A DNA stretch of 64,000 nucleotides from Clostridia bacterium (GCA_013316055.1 WSNM01000002.1:30883-94882); one strand, 5' to 3'. Numbered from the stretch's first letter, positions 15,510-25,765 are shown. Numbers and translations: made by a program. Notes: generated from the letters alone by a model not told the origin.

Positions 15510-17030
15510 ATGCTTTCAAAAATAACAAGCTTTGCGCTGTGCGGGCTGGAGGGCGTGCCCGTAGAGGTGGAAACAGACGTAAACAAGGGCGTTGTTTCCT
15601 ATGATTTGGTGGGCTTGCCCTCCGCGTCCGTCAAGGAAAGCAAGGACAGGGTGGAATCCGCCATAAAAAACAGCGCGCTGTATTTTCCCGTAAATAAAAT
15701 AACCATAAATCTTGCGCCCGCGGATATAAAAAAGGACGGCTCGCACTTCGATTTGCCGCTTGCAATCAGTATTTTAAAGGCAAGCGACCAGCTTACGGCG
15801 GACACCGACGGCATAGTTTTTTTGGGCGAGCTTGCGCTTGACGGGGCGTTGCGGCCGGTTACGGGCATAATGCCCGTTTTGATTTCCGCAAAGGCAAAGG
15901 GCTTTACGCGCTTTATTGTGCCCGCGGGCAACGCCAACGAGGCAAGCTACCTCGAGGGCACGCGCGTCTATGCGCTGTCGTCCCTGCGGGATACGGTAGA
16001 CCTGCTTACGGGCGGGCGCGCCTTCAGCCCCGTTGAAAAAAGAGAGTTTGCCGCCGTCCGTAAGGAAAAGAGCTATAGCTGCGATTTAAGCTACGTTCGC
16101 GGTCAAAGGGTTGCCAAGCGCGCGCTTGAAATTGCCGTTGCGGGCGGGCACAATATTTTGCTTGCCGGCCCTCCCGGTACGGGCAAAACGCTGCTTGCGC
16201 GGTGCATTCCCACCATAATGCCGGATATGACCTTCGAGGAGGCGTTGGAGGTAACTAAAATTCACTCGGTTTCGGGCGAGCTGTCGGAGGAGGGAATAGT
16301 ATATCTGCGCCCCTTCCGCACCCCGCACCATACTGCTACAACCGTATCTATGTGCGGCGGAGGCAGCGGAAAAATTCACGCGGGCGAAATTTCAAAGGCG
16401 CATAACGGCGTGCTTTTTTTAGACGAGCTGCCGGAATACTCCCGCAGTACTCTCGAAGCGTTGCGTCAGCCGTTGGAGGATAAAATAATCACCGTTGCAA
16501 GGTCGGGCGGGGCGCTTACCTTTCCCGCGGATTTTATTCTTTGCGCAAGCATGAATCCTTGCCCCTGCGGCAACTACGGCTCGGCATATCTTACCTGCAC
16601 CTGCACGTCCTCGCAGATACATAAGTACAGGAACAAAATTTCCGGCCCGCTTCTGGACAGAATAGATTTGCAGGTAGAGGTGGACGGCGTAAAATACGAG
16701 GATTTGACGGGCGAAAGCCACGAGGAGCCGAGCGCTGCCGTAAAGGAGCGCGTTGAAATGGCGCGCGCAATTCAGCGGGAGCGGTTTAAGGACGAGGGCG
16801 CCGCCGTAAAGGTTAACGCAAGCATGGGTGAAAGGCAGATTAAAAAATACTGCAGGCTTACCGCCGAATGCGAGGACGTGCTGCGCTCTGCATTCGAGGC
16901 GTTGCATCTTTCCGCCCGCGCGCGTACGCGCATTATAAAGGTTGCGCGCACCATTGCGGATTTGGCTTTTTCGGAGGAAATTCTGCCGGAGCATATTTTA
17001 GAGGCGGCCTCCTACCGCAATTGCGTATAA
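15510..17030 (+). CDS. comM: ComM/YifB family AAA+ Mg-chelatase-like ATPase
   Basis: ComM is a branch-migration helicase that aids integration of transforming DNA. The 506 residues begin MLSKITSFALCGLEGVPVEVETDVNKG, as in YifB, with an N-terminal LonC-like fold and then the AAA+ module: GPPGTGKTLLARCIPTIMP (Walker A), VLFLDELPEYSRSTLEALRQPLED (Walker B), and CASMNPCPCGNYG with the zinc-like Cys cluster. GGAGGAA lies directly before ATG 15510. Together with dprA next door it forms a natural-transformation/recombination pair. Confidence 0.93.
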   Translation: MLSKITSFALCGLEGVPVEVETDVNKGVVSYDLVGLPSASVKESKDRVESAIKNSALYFPVNKITINLAPADIKKDGSHFDLPLAISILKASDQLTADTDGIVFLGELALDGALRPVTGIMPVLISAKAKGFTRFIVPAGNANEASYLEGTRVYALSSLRDTVDLLTGGRAFSPVEKREFAAVRKEKSYSCDLSYVRGQRVAKRALEIAVAGGHNILLAGPPGTGKTLLARCIPTIMPDMTFEEALEVTKIHSVSGELSEEGIVYLRPFRTPHHTATTVSMCGGGSGKIHAGEISKAHNGVLFLDELPEYSRSTLEALRQPLEDKIITVARSGGALTFPADFILCASMNPCPCGNYGSAYLTCTCTSSQIHKYRNKISGPLLDRIDLQVEVDGVKYEDLTGESHEEPSAAVKERVEMARAIQRERFKDEGAAVKVNASMGERQIKKYCRLTAECEDVLRSAFEALHLSARARTRIIKVARTIADLAFSEEILPEHILEAASYRNCV

Positions 17031-17040
17031 ACTTAATCAT

Positions 17041-17080
17041 ACCGCGGGTTTGCAAAATATAAAATCTGCGGTTTTTTGTT
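17041..17080 (+). terminator. Weak terminator after comM
   Basis: ACCGC (17041-17045) can pair with GCGGT (17068-17072), followed by TTTTTTGTTT. The long A-rich loop makes it uncertain. Confidence 0.4.
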
Positions 17081-17092
17081 TGGTGGATAAAT

Positions 17093-18160
17093 ATGTATAC
17101 TAAGGACGAATTAACGCTTATAGCTCTGTGCTCGTTCGAGGAGCTTACGTATAAAACGGCGTTTACCCTGATGCACGGGCTGGAAAGTAAAACGCCCGAT
17201 TTTGCGAAATTTGAGGATATGCTGATTAAAAGCCATTCCGCGGGAGTATATAATAAAATAAAGGGAAGATTTTTCAGCGAAGAATACCGCGCCCGCATAC
17301 TGCAAAGCTTACAGCGTCGCAAAATAGTATGCGTCACTTATTTTTCCAAGGACTATCCCGAATATTTAAGGCAAACGCCCTTTCCGCCGCTCGTTTTATA
17401 CTGCAAGGGCAATACCTCGCTTTTAAAAACCCGCTGTTTTTCAGTTGTCGGCTCGCGTGTGACTACTCCCGCCGCGCTGACGGAGTGCAAAAAAATCAGC
17501 CGCGATTTAACTCGGCATTTCACAGTGGTGACGGGCATGGCGGACGGCGCGGACAGCGCCGCGATAGAGGGCGCGCTGGAAAGCGGAAGGGTTATTTCCG
17601 TGCTTGCGCACGGCTTCGATTATTGCTATCCCGCATATAACGACAGACTTGTAAAAACGGTGGAGGAGCGCGGCTTGCTTATAACCGAGCACACGCCGCA
17701 GATTGCGCCCAAGGCCTATCTTTTTCCTGTAAGGAACAGAATTATAGCGGGGCTTTCGGAGGGAACGCTCGTCGTTTCCGCAGGCGAAAAAAGCGGCGCG
17801 CTGATTACCGCCGATTATGCGGTAGAGTACGGCAGACAGCTTTTTGTCTTTCCTTATAATATAGGCGTTGCTTCGGGCGCGGGCTGTAATTCGCTTATCA
17901 AAAAAGGTGGTCAGCTTACCGATAATATACTTGACATTCTCTCGGCTTTTGGTTTAGACTTTAAGGAGCCTGAAAAACAGCCGCTCAGCGAGGAGGAGCA
18001 AAGGCTTTTCTCTTTAATCGGCAGCTCGGGCGAGATATTTGTGCCCGACGCGGCGGAAAAGCTTGGCAGACTGCCCTTTCAGCTTATTCCGCTTTTAACT
18101 TCTTTGGAGGTTAAGGGGCTTATCGTAAGGCTCGGCGGCAACCGCTATGCGGTAATTTAA
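17093..18160 (+). CDS. dprA: DNA-processing protein DprA
   Basis: DprA loads RecA on incoming single-stranded DNA. The 355 residues hold a SAM-like N-terminus and the Rossmann-like DprA domain: SVVGSRVTTPAALTECKKISRDL, VVTGMADGADSAAIEGALESGRVISVLAHGFDYCYP, and LITEHTPQ. It continues AGLSEGTLVVSAGEKSGALITADYAVEYGRQLFVFP and GCNSLIKKGGQL. A winged-helix C-terminus (IPLLTSLEVKGLIVRLGGNRYAV) completes it. It is upstream of topA as in Bacillus. Confidence 0.96.
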   Translation: MYTKDELTLIALCSFEELTYKTAFTLMHGLESKTPDFAKFEDMLIKSHSAGVYNKIKGRFFSEEYRARILQSLQRRKIVCVTYFSKDYPEYLRQTPFPPLVLYCKGNTSLLKTRCFSVVGSRVTTPAALTECKKISRDLTRHFTVVTGMADGADSAAIEGALESGRVISVLAHGFDYCYPAYNDRLVKTVEERGLLITEHTPQIAPKAYLFPVRNRIIAGLSEGTLVVSAGEKSGALITADYAVEYGRQLFVFPYNIGVASGAGCNSLIKKGGQLTDNILDILSAFGLDFKEPEKQPLSEEEQRLFSLIGSSGEIFVPDAAEKLGRLPFQLIPLLTSLEVKGLIVRLGGNRYAVI

Positions 18161-18226
18161 TATAATAACGTTCGGAATTTTCAAGGGCGGATTTATTTCG
18201 CCCGTTAAGAAAAGCCGCGACCTAAG

Positions 18227-18266
18227 CAATCTCGCAAAAACCGTAAGCATGAGATTTTTGCGATTG
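18227..18266 (+). promoter_or_regulatory. Hairpin just before the topA ribosome binding site
   Basis: CGCAAAAA (18233-18240) pairs with TTTTTGCG (18255-18262), extended past a two-base bulge by CAAT/ATTG. GGGAG (the ribosome binding site) and a T6 run follow immediately. It could be an attenuator or could limit ribosome access. Confidence 0.45.
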
Positions 18267-18276
18267 GGAGTTTTTT

Positions 18277-20613
18277 ATGGATTTAATCATAGTGGAATCG
18301 CCCTCCAAGGCGAAAACAATTTCCAAATATTTAAAGGGCAAGTACAAGGTAGACGCTTCCGGCGGGCACGTAAGGGACTTGCCGGAAAAAAAGCTCGGCG
18401 TAAAAATTACGGCGGGCTTCGTGCCCCAGTACGAGATAACCGCCAGCAAGAAGGAGGTTATCAAAAGACTTTCCGCCGAGGCGCAGAAGGCGGACAGAGT
18501 TTACCTTGCAACCGACCCCGACCGCGAGGGCGAGGCGATAAGCTGGCATTTGCAGTCTGTTTTAGGTCTTGACGAAAATACCGAAAACCGCATAGAGTTC
18601 AACGAAATTTCGCCCGCCGCAGTGCAGAACGCATTAAAAAAGCCGCGCAAAATCAATATAAATTTAGTTGACGCGCAGCAGGCTCGGCGCGTTCTGGACA
18701 GGCTTGTGGGTTATAAGCTTTCTCCGCTTTTGAACAACCGCATCCAAAACGGACTTTCCGCGGGCAGAGTGCAGTCTGTGGCTTTGCGGCTTATTGTTGA
18801 AAGAGAGCGCGAAATTTCCGCGTTCAAGCCCGACGGATATTGGGTTATGAACGCGTTTTTACAGGATAAGGCGGCACAGTATGCGCCGTTTAAGACCGTT
18901 TATCAGTATAAAAAGAGCGGCGCAACAATCACGCAGGAGCAGGCCGAAGAGGTCGAAAAGAAGGTGCTTGCGGGGCAGTTTAAGGTCACCAAGGTCAAAA
19001 AGGGCGTAACAAAGCAGCACGCGCCCGCGCCGTTTACGACCTCGTCGTTGCAGCAGGACGCTTCTAACAAGTTCGGAATGTCCTCGCCCGAAACTATGCT
19101 TGTGGCACAGCATTTGTACGAGGGTATGGACGTCGGCGGCGACCATATCGCGCTTATAACGTATATAAGAACGGACTCCGTCCGCGTTTCGGCGGAGGCT
19201 CAGGCAACTGCTCTCGAATTCATAAAAACCACCTACGGTGCCGAATATGCCCCGATTAAGCCCAATTTCTACGCTACGAAAAAGGGCGCGCAGGACGCGC
19301 ACGAGGCTATCCGCCCCATCAATCTTGCGGTTACCCCCGCAAGCGTAAAGGGCAGTCTTGACAGAAAGCACTATAACATTTACAAGCTGATTTACGACCG
19401 TTTTATCGCCTCGCAAATGGCGGAGGCGCAGTATAACTCTATGCAGATTGAAACGGAAAGCGCTGGCTATACCTTCAAGGCAAGCGGAAAAGCGCTGTTG
19501 TTTGCGGGATATACCGCGGCATATCAGGAGGTTCAGAAAGAAGCGGACGAGGAGGAGAGCGCAAAATTATTCCCTCCGCTCAACGAGGGCGACCTGCTTA
19601 CCTTAAAGGAATTTACCAAGGAGCAGAAGTTCACACGTCCGCCCCTGCGCTATACTGACGCCTCGCTTGTAAAGGCAATGGAGGAAAAGGGCATAGGCAG
19701 ACCTTCTACCTACGCGTCTATAATTTCCGTACTTACAAAGCGCAAATACGTCGAAAAGGACGGCAAATATATGGTGCCGACGGACGTTGCCTATAAAATT
19801 ACCGATATGCTCGTAAAATACTTTACGGACATTATGGACGTGGGCTTTACGGCGCATATGGAGTCCGATTTGGACAAAATAGAAGAGGGCGGCGTTGACT
19901 GGCACAAAATAATAGCGGACTTTTACCCCGGCTTTGCAGACCAGCTTAAAACGGCCTCTACCGACGGCGACGAGCCTACCGATATAAAATGCGAAAAATG
20001 CGGAAGCCCCATGATAAGGCGTCTGGGCAAGTACGGCAAATATCTTGCATGCTCCAACTATCCCGCATGCTCTAACATAGTCAGCGAAAGCGAGCAGGAA
20101 ATTTCCGAAATGCGTTGCCCCAAATGCGGCGCGAACATGGTTGTAAAAAGCGGCAAGTTCGGTAAATTTCTTGCGTGCCCCAACTATCCGGAATGCTCTC
20201 TGATACTGCCTATCGATACCGAGCCGACGGACGAAAAGTGCCGCGAGTGCGGCGGAACAATGGTGATAAAGCCCGGCAGATACGGCAAGTACGTCGAGTG
20301 CGTAAGCTGCGGCGCGCGTCATCCGCAGGCAACCGAGGCAACCGCCCCCGCAGAGAATAAATTTGAGGGAATTTGCCCCGATTGCGGCAAGCCTATGCGC
20401 AGAATGCGCTCTAAATCGGGCAAAATTTACTTCGGCTGTACGGGCTATCCCGACTGCAAATTTTTAAGCTGGGATATACCCACGGGCAAAAAATGTCCCA
20501 AGTGCGGACAGTTTTTAATCAAAAAGAACGACGTTATAAAATGCTCGTCCAAGGAGTGCGACTATTCCGAGCCCGCTCCCGCGGACATTGACGCTGCGGA
20601 AGATGGAAATTAA
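18277..20613 (+). CDS. topA: DNA topoisomerase I
   Basis: This type IA topoisomerase relaxes negative supercoils. The 778 residues start MDLIIVESPSKAKTISKYL (TOPRIM Glu), with TDPDREGEAISWHL and DARQARR-like DAQQARRVLDRLVGYKLSP. The catalytic tyrosine is in ALITYIRTDSVRVS, and the MEEKGIGRPSTYASI motif follows. The C-terminus carries five zinc-ribbon units starting with CEKCG, CPKCGANM, CRECGGTM, CPDCGKPM and CPKCGQ, more than the three to four often seen. GGGAG precedes the ATG. The stop overlaps trmFO. Confidence 0.97.
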   Translation: MDLIIVESPSKAKTISKYLKGKYKVDASGGHVRDLPEKKLGVKITAGFVPQYEITASKKEVIKRLSAEAQKADRVYLATDPDREGEAISWHLQSVLGLDENTENRIEFNEISPAAVQNALKKPRKININLVDAQQARRVLDRLVGYKLSPLLNNRIQNGLSAGRVQSVALRLIVEREREISAFKPDGYWVMNAFLQDKAAQYAPFKTVYQYKKSGATITQEQAEEVEKKVLAGQFKVTKVKKGVTKQHAPAPFTTSSLQQDASNKFGMSSPETMLVAQHLYEGMDVGGDHIALITYIRTDSVRVSAEAQATALEFIKTTYGAEYAPIKPNFYATKKGAQDAHEAIRPINLAVTPASVKGSLDRKHYNIYKLIYDRFIASQMAEAQYNSMQIETESAGYTFKASGKALLFAGYTAAYQEVQKEADEEESAKLFPPLNEGDLLTLKEFTKEQKFTRPPLRYTDASLVKAMEEKGIGRPSTYASIISVLTKRKYVEKDGKYMVPTDVAYKITDMLVKYFTDIMDVGFTAHMESDLDKIEEGGVDWHKIIADFYPGFADQLKTASTDGDEPTDIKCEKCGSPMIRRLGKYGKYLACSNYPACSNIVSESEQEISEMRCPKCGANMVVKSGKFGKFLACPNYPECSLILPIDTEPTDEKCRECGGTMVIKPGRYGKYVECVSCGARHPQATEATAPAENKFEGICPDCGKPMRRMRSKSGKIYFGCTGYPDCKFLSWDIPTGKKCPKCGQFLIKKNDVIKCSSKECDYSEPAPADIDAAEDGN

Positions 20614-21901
20614 GGTAATAGGCGCGGGGCTTGCGGGCAGCGAGGCGGCTTACTACCTTGCCGAGCGCGGATACAAGGTTGCGCTGTACGACATAAAGCC
20701 GCATAAATTCACTCCCGCGCATTCTAATAAATGCTTTGGCGAGCTGGTTTGCTCCAACTCGCTTAAAGGTAAGGACGCCTATTCCAATGCGTGCGGGCTT
20801 TTAAAGGAAGAAATGCGCATTTTGGGCTCGCTTACGATGGAGGCGGCGGAGTACGCGCAGGTGCCCGCGGGCGGCGCGCTTGCCGTTGACAGAGATAAGT
20901 TTGCCGAGTTTATAACCGAAAAACTCACCGCGCACAAAAACATAGAAATTATATGCGGAGAGGTTGTTTCCGTTCCCGAAGACAGGTGCATTGTCGCAAC
21001 CGGTCCGCTTACGACAGACGCGCTTTCTAAAAGTATTTCAGACATATGCGGGGGGCAATTGCACTTTTACGACGCTTCCGCGCCCGTAATTTCCCGCGAC
21101 AGCATAGCTTTCGACAATTGTTTTTTCGGCGACAGATACGGCAAGGGCGGCGACGATTATATCAACTGCCCGCTTGACAAGCAACAATACGAAGAATTTG
21201 TAAACGGGCTTTTAACGGCGGAAAAGGCCGTACTGCACGACTTTGACAAGCGCGAAATTTTCGAAGGCTGTATGCCCGTGGAGGTTATGGCGGCAAGGGG
21301 CTTCGATAGCCTGCGGTTTGCTAATTTAAAGCCCGTGGGGCTTAAGGACAAGGACGGCAACCGCTTTTACGCCGTTTTACAGCTGAGGAAGGAAAACGCG
21401 CAGGGCACGGCATACAACCTCGTCGGATGCCAGACAAATTTGAAATTCGGCGAACAAAAGAGGGTTTTTTCCATTATTCCCGCTTTAAAGCACGCCGAAT
21501 TTTTGCGTTACGGGGTAATGCACCGCAACACTTTTATAAATTCTCCGCAGTGTTTAAACGCTGATTTTTCGCTGAAAAGCAATCCGCAGGTGTTTTTTGC
21601 GGGGCAGATAACGGGCGTAGAGGGGTATGTGGAAAGCGCGGCAAGCGGAATACTTTCCGCAATTCATTTGATTGAAAAGCTAAACGGCAAAGCCCCGCAA
21701 ATTCCCGACGTCACAACGGTTATCGGCGCGTTATCGGCGCATATATCGGGGGCAAACGTAGATTTTCAGCCTATGAATGCCAACTTCGGCATACTCGCCC
21801 CGCCGGAAAAAACGATAAGGGACAAAAAGCAACGCTATGCTTATCTTGCCGAACGCGCGCTGGAAAGCATTAAAAAATATAAAAGTAATCTGGACAAATG
21901 A
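20603..21901 (+). CDS. trmFO: Methylenetetrahydrofolate–tRNA-(uracil-5-)-methyltransferase TrmFO
   Basis: TrmFO is a flavoprotein that makes m5U54 in tRNA using methylene-tetrahydrofolate. The 432 residues start with the FAD-binding VIGAGLAGSEAAYYLAERG, then KFTPAHSNKCFGELVCSNSLK. The C-terminal FFAGQITGVEGYVESAASGILSAI is a family signature. ATG at 20603 overlaps the topA end by 11 bases; an upstream in-frame start would overlap more. It follows topA as in Bacillus. Confidence 0.96.
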   Translation: MEIKVIGAGLAGSEAAYYLAERGYKVALYDIKPHKFTPAHSNKCFGELVCSNSLKGKDAYSNACGLLKEEMRILGSLTMEAAEYAQVPAGGALAVDRDKFAEFITEKLTAHKNIEIICGEVVSVPEDRCIVATGPLTTDALSKSISDICGGQLHFYDASAPVISRDSIAFDNCFFGDRYGKGGDDYINCPLDKQQYEEFVNGLLTAEKAVLHDFDKREIFEGCMPVEVMAARGFDSLRFANLKPVGLKDKDGNRFYAVLQLRKENAQGTAYNLVGCQTNLKFGEQKRVFSIIPALKHAEFLRYGVMHRNTFINSPQCLNADFSLKSNPQVFFAGQITGVEGYVESAASGILSAIHLIEKLNGKAPQIPDVTTVIGALSAHISGANVDFQPMNANFGILAPPEKTIRDKKQRYAYLAERALESIKKYKSNLDK

Positions 21902-22572
21902 AATTAAAAGAAATTTTAAAAAACGAAAGGGAAAATTTCCCCGATTATTATTTGAAGTATAACAGAGCTGTCGTGCTTCCGTTTGTCCTTGCTTTTATTT
22001 TCGGCCCGCTTATCGTGCTTGCGGTAAGTATACCGATAGGCATTAAATACGGGGAACATATTTTAACCTTTGTTCCGTTTATAGCGTGGTCGGCGGTTCT
22101 CGCCCTTTTCACCGCCTTATATGTTGTAATAGGCAAGCGTGTTAAAAAGCGGTTGATTGCAGACCGCGCGGCGGAGCTGGAAGACAGGTTTAAGGATATT
22201 CCGTTGAACGAAGCGGCGGAAATTTTAAGACAAACCCATGTAATAAACGATAGCGGCTTTATTTGTGAGGACAAGGAAGTTTTCGGCGAAACCGCCGTAC
22301 CGTTCGTCGAGGCGCGCTTTGCCTTCGGTTTTTATGTCGAGTACACGAAAATCGTTTTGAATATTGCCGTTGGGCGCAACGGCAGTGATGAAGTTTCAGC
22401 CGTTTTTGCGCTTGACGGCGCGCTTTATAATTTTTTAATAAAAAAAGGTTTCGATTTAAGCGGCAACTATGTTTTTGACCTGCTTATTAACGATAAAAAG
22501 AAATTTGCCGAACTGCTTTTAAACAGAAAAATCAAATATTTTTATGAAGCCTTCGGCAATAACGAGGTTTAA
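21898..22572 (+). CDS. Hypothetical membrane protein
   Basis: The 224-residue product has two adjacent transmembrane helices near the N-terminus (about residues 20-48 and 57-79) and a soluble C-terminal part of about 140 residues. It contains [27 protein letters not shown]. No family is recognised. It is ATGA-coupled to trmFO and precedes hslV, where many Firmicutes carry codV/xerC; it is not a recombinase. Confidence 0.75.
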   Translation: MKLKEILKNERENFPDYYLKYNRAVVLPFVLAFIFGPLIVLAVSIPIGIKYGEHILTFVPFIAWSAVLALFTALYVVIGKRVKKRLIADRAAELEDRFKDIPLNEAAEILRQTHVINDSGFICEDKEVFGETAVPFVEARFAFGFYVEYTKIVLNIAVGRNGSDEVSAVFALDGALYNFLIKKGFDLSGNYVFDLLINDKKKFAELLLNRKIKYFYEAFGNNEV

Positions 22573-22576
22573 TTTT

Positions 22577-23110
22577 ATGACGGAATTTCACGCAACAACA
22601 ATCTGTGCCGTAAAAAAGAACGGCATGACCGCGATAGCGGGCGACGGACAGGTTACCATGGGCGAAAACGTAATATTTAAAACCACTGCGCAAAAGGTGC
22701 GCAGAATTTACGGCGGCAAGGTAATTTTGGGCTTTGCGGGCTCGGTTTCGGACGCGTTTTCGTTAAGCGAAAAGTTCGAGGGTATGCTGAATAAGTTCTC
22801 GGGCAATTTAATGCGCTCCGCAGTGGAGCTTGCCGAGCTGTGGCGCACGGACAAATTCAGAAAGTTAGAGGCGCTTATGATTGTCGCTGATAAGGACACG
22901 CTTTTGATAGTTTCCGGCACGGGCGAGGTAATCGAGCCCGACGACGGAATAGCGGCAATAGGCAGCGGCGGCAACTACGCCTTGGCGGCGGCGCGCGCGC
23001 TTTATCAGAATACGAAATTTTCCGCAGAGCAAATCGCAAAAAAATCGCTTAAAATCGCAAGCGAAATCTGCGTATACACCAACGACAATATCAAGTGCGA
23101 AACGATATAG
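22577..23110 (+). CDS. hslV: ATP-dependent protease subunit HslV (ClpQ)
   Basis: HslV is the proteolytic dodecamer of the HslUV protease. The 177 residues read [29 protein letters not shown], with [14 protein letters not shown] later. The catalytic Thr of the TTI motif is not at position 2, so an N-terminal stretch must be removed, or the second-residue Thr is used. Bacillus ClpQ has a similar extension and uses an N-terminal Ser. ATG 22577 is chosen over an earlier frame start that overlaps the preceding gene. Confidence 0.95.
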   Translation: MTEFHATTICAVKKNGMTAIAGDGQVTMGENVIFKTTAQKVRRIYGGKVILGFAGSVSDAFSLSEKFEGMLNKFSGNLMRSAVELAELWRTDKFRKLEALMIVADKDTLLIVSGTGEVIEPDDGIAAIGSGGNYALAAARALYQNTKFSAEQIAKKSLKIASEICVYTNDNIKCETI

Positions 23111-23138
23111 CAGCCGTTAGAATTTTAAGGAGTAAAAA

Positions 23139-24452
23139 ATGGATTTGACGCCCAAGCAGATTGTACACGAGCTTAACAAATATATCATAGGTCAGGACGA
23201 GGCTAAAAAGGCGGTTGCAATCGCCCTTAGAAACCGTTACAGAAGAAGTAAGCTTTCGCCCGAATTGCAGGACGAAATCACACCCAAAAACATTATTATG
23301 AAGGGCCCCACGGGCGTAGGTAAAACCGAAATAGCCCGCCGTCTTGCAAAGCTTGTAAAGGCTCCGTTTTTAAAGGTGGAGGCAACAAAGTATACCGAGG
23401 TCGGCTACGTCGGGCGCGACGTGGAGAGCATGGTCCGCGACCTTGCCGAATGCGCTATCCGCCTTGTAAAGGAGGAAAAGACGGCGGAGGTCAGCTACCG
23501 CGCCACCGCCACGGCAGAGCGCAGAATTGCAAAGGTAATTGCCGAAATGCGCAAGGACGAGCGCGGAGAGCTTTCCCGCGATATTTTCGAGCAGAATATC
23601 GTGGACGAAATTCATTCGTGCAAGCTCGATAGCGTTATGATTGAAATCGAGGTTGACGACGTGCCCAAGCCGTTGGAGCTGTCCCCCGGCAGCGGCGCCG
23701 CCATCGATTTGGGCTCGGTATTTTCGGGTCTGGGAATGGGCAGAAAGAAAAAGCGCAAAATTTCCGTAAAAGAGGCTAAAAGCCTTATTATCGCAGAGGA
23801 GGCAGATAAGCTTATCGACAACGACGCAGTCAATGCCGAGGCCATCCGCCGCGCCGAAAACGACGGTATAATTTTTATTGACGAAATCGACAAAATCGCT
23901 GGCAAGGAAAACCGCGGCGGTGCGGACGTATCCCGCGAGGGCGTTCAGCGCGACATTCTGCCGATTGTAGAGGGCTGTACCGTTATGACCAAGTACGGTC
24001 CTATCAGAACGGATTATATTCTGTTTATCGCGGCGGGCGCGTTCCATGTTTCCCGCGTGGAGGATTTAATCCCCGAGCTTCAGGGTCGTTTCCCCATTCA
24101 GGTAGAGCTTAAAAGCCTTACAAAAAGCGATTTTATCAACATTTTAACCCAGCCGCAGAATGCGATAACCTCGCAGTATCAGGCGCTTTTGGCGGTTGAT
24201 AACATCGATTTGCAGTTTGCGCCCGACGCGATAGAAAAAATTGCGGAAATTTCCGAGGATATCAACAACACCTCGGAGGACATCGGCGCGCGCCGCCTTC
24301 ATACCGTTATGGAATATTTGCTTGAAGATATTTCCTTCAACGCGGGCGGCAACGACTATCCCGTTATCCGCGTGGACGTAAACGCCAAATATGTGGAGGA
24401 GCATCTGGAAAATATCGTCCGCAACCGCGATTTGAAGAAATACGTGCTTTAA
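23139..24452 (+). CDS. hslU: HslU ATPase (ClpY)
   Basis: HslU unfolds substrates for HslV. The 437 residues begin MDLTPKQIVHELNKYIIGQDEAKKAVAIALRNRYRR and carry GPTGVGKTEIARRLA (Walker A), the KYTEVGYVGRDVESM pore loop, the I domain (about residues 110-230), and IIFIDEIDKI (Walker B). The C-terminus RNRDLKKYVL fits the segment that docks into HslV. AAGGAG lies before the start. It is paired with hslV. Confidence 0.97.
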   Translation: MDLTPKQIVHELNKYIIGQDEAKKAVAIALRNRYRRSKLSPELQDEITPKNIIMKGPTGVGKTEIARRLAKLVKAPFLKVEATKYTEVGYVGRDVESMVRDLAECAIRLVKEEKTAEVSYRATATAERRIAKVIAEMRKDERGELSRDIFEQNIVDEIHSCKLDSVMIEIEVDDVPKPLELSPGSGAAIDLGSVFSGLGMGRKKKRKISVKEAKSLIIAEEADKLIDNDAVNAEAIRRAENDGIIFIDEIDKIAGKENRGGADVSREGVQRDILPIVEGCTVMTKYGPIRTDYILFIAAGAFHVSRVEDLIPELQGRFPIQVELKSLTKSDFINILTQPQNAITSQYQALLAVDNIDLQFAPDAIEKIAEISEDINNTSEDIGARRLHTVMEYLLEDISFNAGGNDYPVIRVDVNAKYVEEHLENIVRNRDLKKYVL

Positions 24453-24463
24453 AGGAGTAAATT

Positions 24464-25765
24464 ATGCTCAATTTGCTTATCGGCATGTCCGACGGCATTA
24501 TTATACAGATTATTTTGTTAATAGTCGGGCTTGTTTTTGCCGTTTGTATTGTGATTACCGTTTTAAGAGTAGTCAAAGCCCTGCGCAACACGTCGCGTAC
24601 GTCCGACGGAAAAACCTCGTGGGATATTAAAGCTGCCGAGCTTGCGCAGATAATGTCCGCGGACGAGCTTTACAGCCTTGCGCAGTCGCATATCGAGCAC
24701 ACTATTCCGGAAGCTGACTTTGTTTTGGGCAAATCGCTTATGCGCAAAGCCGCCGAAGCGGGCAATGCGCAGGCGCAGTTTTATATGGGCAAGAAGCTTG
24801 ACTATGACGACAATGCTCAGGCGGTGGAGTGGCTTAAAAAAGCCGCAGAGCAAGGCAATGAAGAGGCGGCGGAAAGGCTTGGCGACATTTATAACTACGG
24901 ACGCGATAGGGGCGATAATACAATTGAGCCAGACTATAAAGAGGCGGAAAAATGGTATTTGCCGCTTGCCGAAAAAGGCAACGTAGAGGTTATGAAAACC
25001 CTCGCGCTTATGTATTCGCTTGACTTAAATGACGAAGAAAGCTCCCTCAAATGGAACATAAAAGCCGCCGAAACGGGCGATTTGGAAGCGATAGAGGCTG
25101 TGGTTGCGCATTACGATGTTGAGGACGATACCGAAAACGCAATCAAATGGTGCAAAAAAGCGGCGGAGGCGGGCGACGCGGGAAGCATGTACACTCTGGC
25201 AAGGCTTTACGAGTTTGCCGAAGAACCCGATATGGAGCAGGCGGTTTTGTGGTATAAAAAATCCGCTGAAAACGGCTATGCAAACGCAAACGTAAAGCTT
25301 GCGCTGCTGTATATCGACGGCAACGGAGTGGAAAAGGACGAAAATAAGGGCTTTGAAATGCTTCAAGCCGAAGCGGCGAACGGCAACGAAAGCGCGCAGT
25401 ACCGCCTCGGGCTTTGTTACAAAAACGGCACGGCAACGGAAAAGGACGTAAAAAAAGCGTTTGAAATTTTCACAAAGTCGCAAAACTATTTCGCCTCCAA
25501 ATATCAGCTCGGCTATATGTATCTTGAAGGCGAGGGCGTGGAAAAGGACGAAAAGAAGGGCTTTGAATACCTGTCGCAGGATACGGAAATTTTCGACGAG
25601 GAAGCGCTTTTCCGCCTCGGCGAGTGTTATTTTTACGGACGCGGCACCGAAAAGGACAAGGACAAAGCCCGCGAGCTTTGGCGCAAAGCCGCCGAATACG
25701 AAAGCGAAGAAGCTATTGAAGCGCTTGACAGACTTTTCGGCGAGCAGTTCGTTCCCGAAGATTAA
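24464..25765 (+). CDS. Membrane-anchored Sel1-repeat protein
   Basis: The N-terminus has one transmembrane helix (about residues 8-35) followed by at least nine Sel1-like TPR repeats. Recurring units include AAEAGNAQAQFYMGKKL, AAEQGNEEAAERLGDIY, AAETGDLEAIEAVVAHY, AAEAGDAGSMYTLARLY and SAENGYANANVKLALLY. Sel1 repeats are protein–protein interaction scaffolds; the partner here is unknown. The repeats would lie on one side of the membrane, most likely cytoplasmic, as no cleavable signal is seen. It is 11 bases downstream of hslU, in the place of codY in Bacillus. Confidence 0.85.
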   Translation: MLNLLIGMSDGIIIQIILLIVGLVFAVCIVITVLRVVKALRNTSRTSDGKTSWDIKAAELAQIMSADELYSLAQSHIEHTIPEADFVLGKSLMRKAAEAGNAQAQFYMGKKLDYDDNAQAVEWLKKAAEQGNEEAAERLGDIYNYGRDRGDNTIEPDYKEAEKWYLPLAEKGNVEVMKTLALMYSLDLNDEESSLKWNIKAAETGDLEAIEAVVAHYDVEDDTENAIKWCKKAAEAGDAGSMYTLARLYEFAEEPDMEQAVLWYKKSAENGYANANVKLALLYIDGNGVEKDENKGFEMLQAEAANGNESAQYRLGLCYKNGTATEKDVKKAFEIFTKSQNYFASKYQLGYMYLEGEGVEKDEKKGFEYLSQDTEIFDEEALFRLGECYFYGRGTEKDKDKARELWRKAAEYESEEAIEALDRLFGEQFVPED

